A stretch of DNA of 5,643 bases from the NCBI GenBank assembly GCA_013824215.1, contig PNNM01000073.1, positions 1 to 5,643 on the forward strand. The letters are read 5' to 3'. Source of the stretch: Coriobacteriaceae bacterium (GTDB lineage: Bacteria; Actinomycetota; Coriobacteriia; Anaerosomatales; D1FN1-002). Each line of letters starts with the position of its first letter. Position 1 is the first letter of the stretch. Made by a program: the position numbers and the translations under genes. This document shows, piece after piece, positions 5,478 to 5,643 of the stretch. The notes under the pieces are model-generated. The model saw nothing but the letters and a program-made list of their open reading frames with translations. It did not search any database and was not told the origin of the DNA.

Positions 5478-5643
5478 CGGGCGCCGAGAGAGCTGGCCGA
5501 GCGAGGGGTTCGGCAGCTGGAGCGCTGGATCTCGCACGCCACTTCAGGTCGTGGTCTCGGAGGCTACCTGACGGGCGTCAGGCATCCCACGGGGGCGGGA
5601 GTGACACCAAGGATGCGCTTGTTACGCCCTCGCGGGTCGGAAG
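5478..5643 (+). other. Structured, apparently non-coding region after the FAH-fold gene
   Basis: No convincing gene was found. Three potential RNA stems occur in succession. AGCTG/CCGA pairs with TCGG/CAGCT (5491-5518) around a 9-nt loop. CCTGAC pairs with GTCAGG (5567-5582, loop GGGC). GCATCC (5582-5587) pairs with GGATGC (5611-5616). CCGAGA (5484-5489) and TCTCGG (5555-5560) could close the first half. Elements such as AGAGAG near the start and GTTA after the last stem recall T-box leaders. The diagnostic T-box sequence would have to lie beyond the window, and the 5' arm of a normal Stem I would fall inside the preceding gene. No T-run follows the CCTGAC stem, so it is not a standard terminator. 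One plus-strand frame is open throughout, but its third positions are much poorer in G/C than the neighbouring genes. Confidence 0.35.

Noticed and set aside
5485..5570. Possible tRNA-Ser-like gene suggested by GAGAGCTGGCCGAGC
   Set aside because: No TTCGANTC T-loop, no acceptor pairing and no anticodon arm could be fitted on either strand.
5567..5582. CCTGAC/GTCAGG hairpin as an intrinsic terminator of the operon
   Set aside because: The stem is short and followed by CATCCC rather than a T-run, 90 nt after the last stop codon.
5474..5643. Open plus-strand frame from a GTG overlapping the FAH-fold gene stop to the right edge
   Set aside because: Codon third positions are much less G/C-rich than in neighbouring genes, many Arg and Ser codons are of unusual type, there is no good ribosome binding site, and the region holds strong inverted repeats. 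Absence of stops over 56 codons is not surprising at this GC content.

Overview
This window is high-GC bacterial DNA with strong G/C preference at third codon positions and frequent GTG starts. The gene content is a compact branched-chain amino acid biosynthesis cluster. The LeuD is the short, archaeal-like type of about 168 aa, and it sits with LeuB, IlvE and a long citramalate synthase. Codon use and protein sequences suggest an actinomycetote, possibly of the Coriobacteriia or a related deep lineage. That placement is an impression from sequence, not a database result.

Layout. 1-288, minus strand: N-terminal 96 codons of an integral membrane protein running off the left edge, possibly of the O-antigen ligase/polymerase type. 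289-417: divergent intergenic region with a candidate -10 box, a short perfect hairpin and the leuD ribosome binding site. Then five plus-strand genes: leuD (418-924), leuB (1006-2067), ilvE (2161-3078), the citramalate synthase gene cimA (3086-4690) and a fumarylacetoacetate hydrolase-fold protein (4725-5477). 5478-5643: no convincing gene, but several inverted repeats that may form a structured leader for a gene beyond the right edge.

How the genes work together. CimA condenses pyruvate with acetyl-CoA to (R)-citramalate. LeuD (with a LeuC that is not in this window) isomerises citramalate to erythro-3-methylmalate. LeuB oxidatively decarboxylates that to 2-oxobutyrate. IlvE performs the final transamination of the branched 2-oxo acids. 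The set therefore fits threonine-independent isoleucine synthesis, with LeuD and LeuB shared with leucine synthesis. leuA, leuC, ilvB/N, ilvC and ilvD are absent from the window. The FAH-fold protein has the residues of the FAHD1-like acylpyruvase/oxaloacetate-processing group, and may act on a pyruvate- or oxaloacetate-related metabolite.

Most notable points: LeuB carries Lys-Tyr instead of the usual Asp-Ile at its cofactor-selecting position, suggesting NADP rather than NAD use; an FAH-family enzyme is placed in the operon; leuD lacks an adjacent leuC; similar TAGA(A/C)T boxes precede three of the genes; and the right-hand end is structured, apparently non-coding DNA. I saw no mobile element, CRISPR array or tRNA/rRNA gene, and nothing that clearly amounts to a wholly new system.
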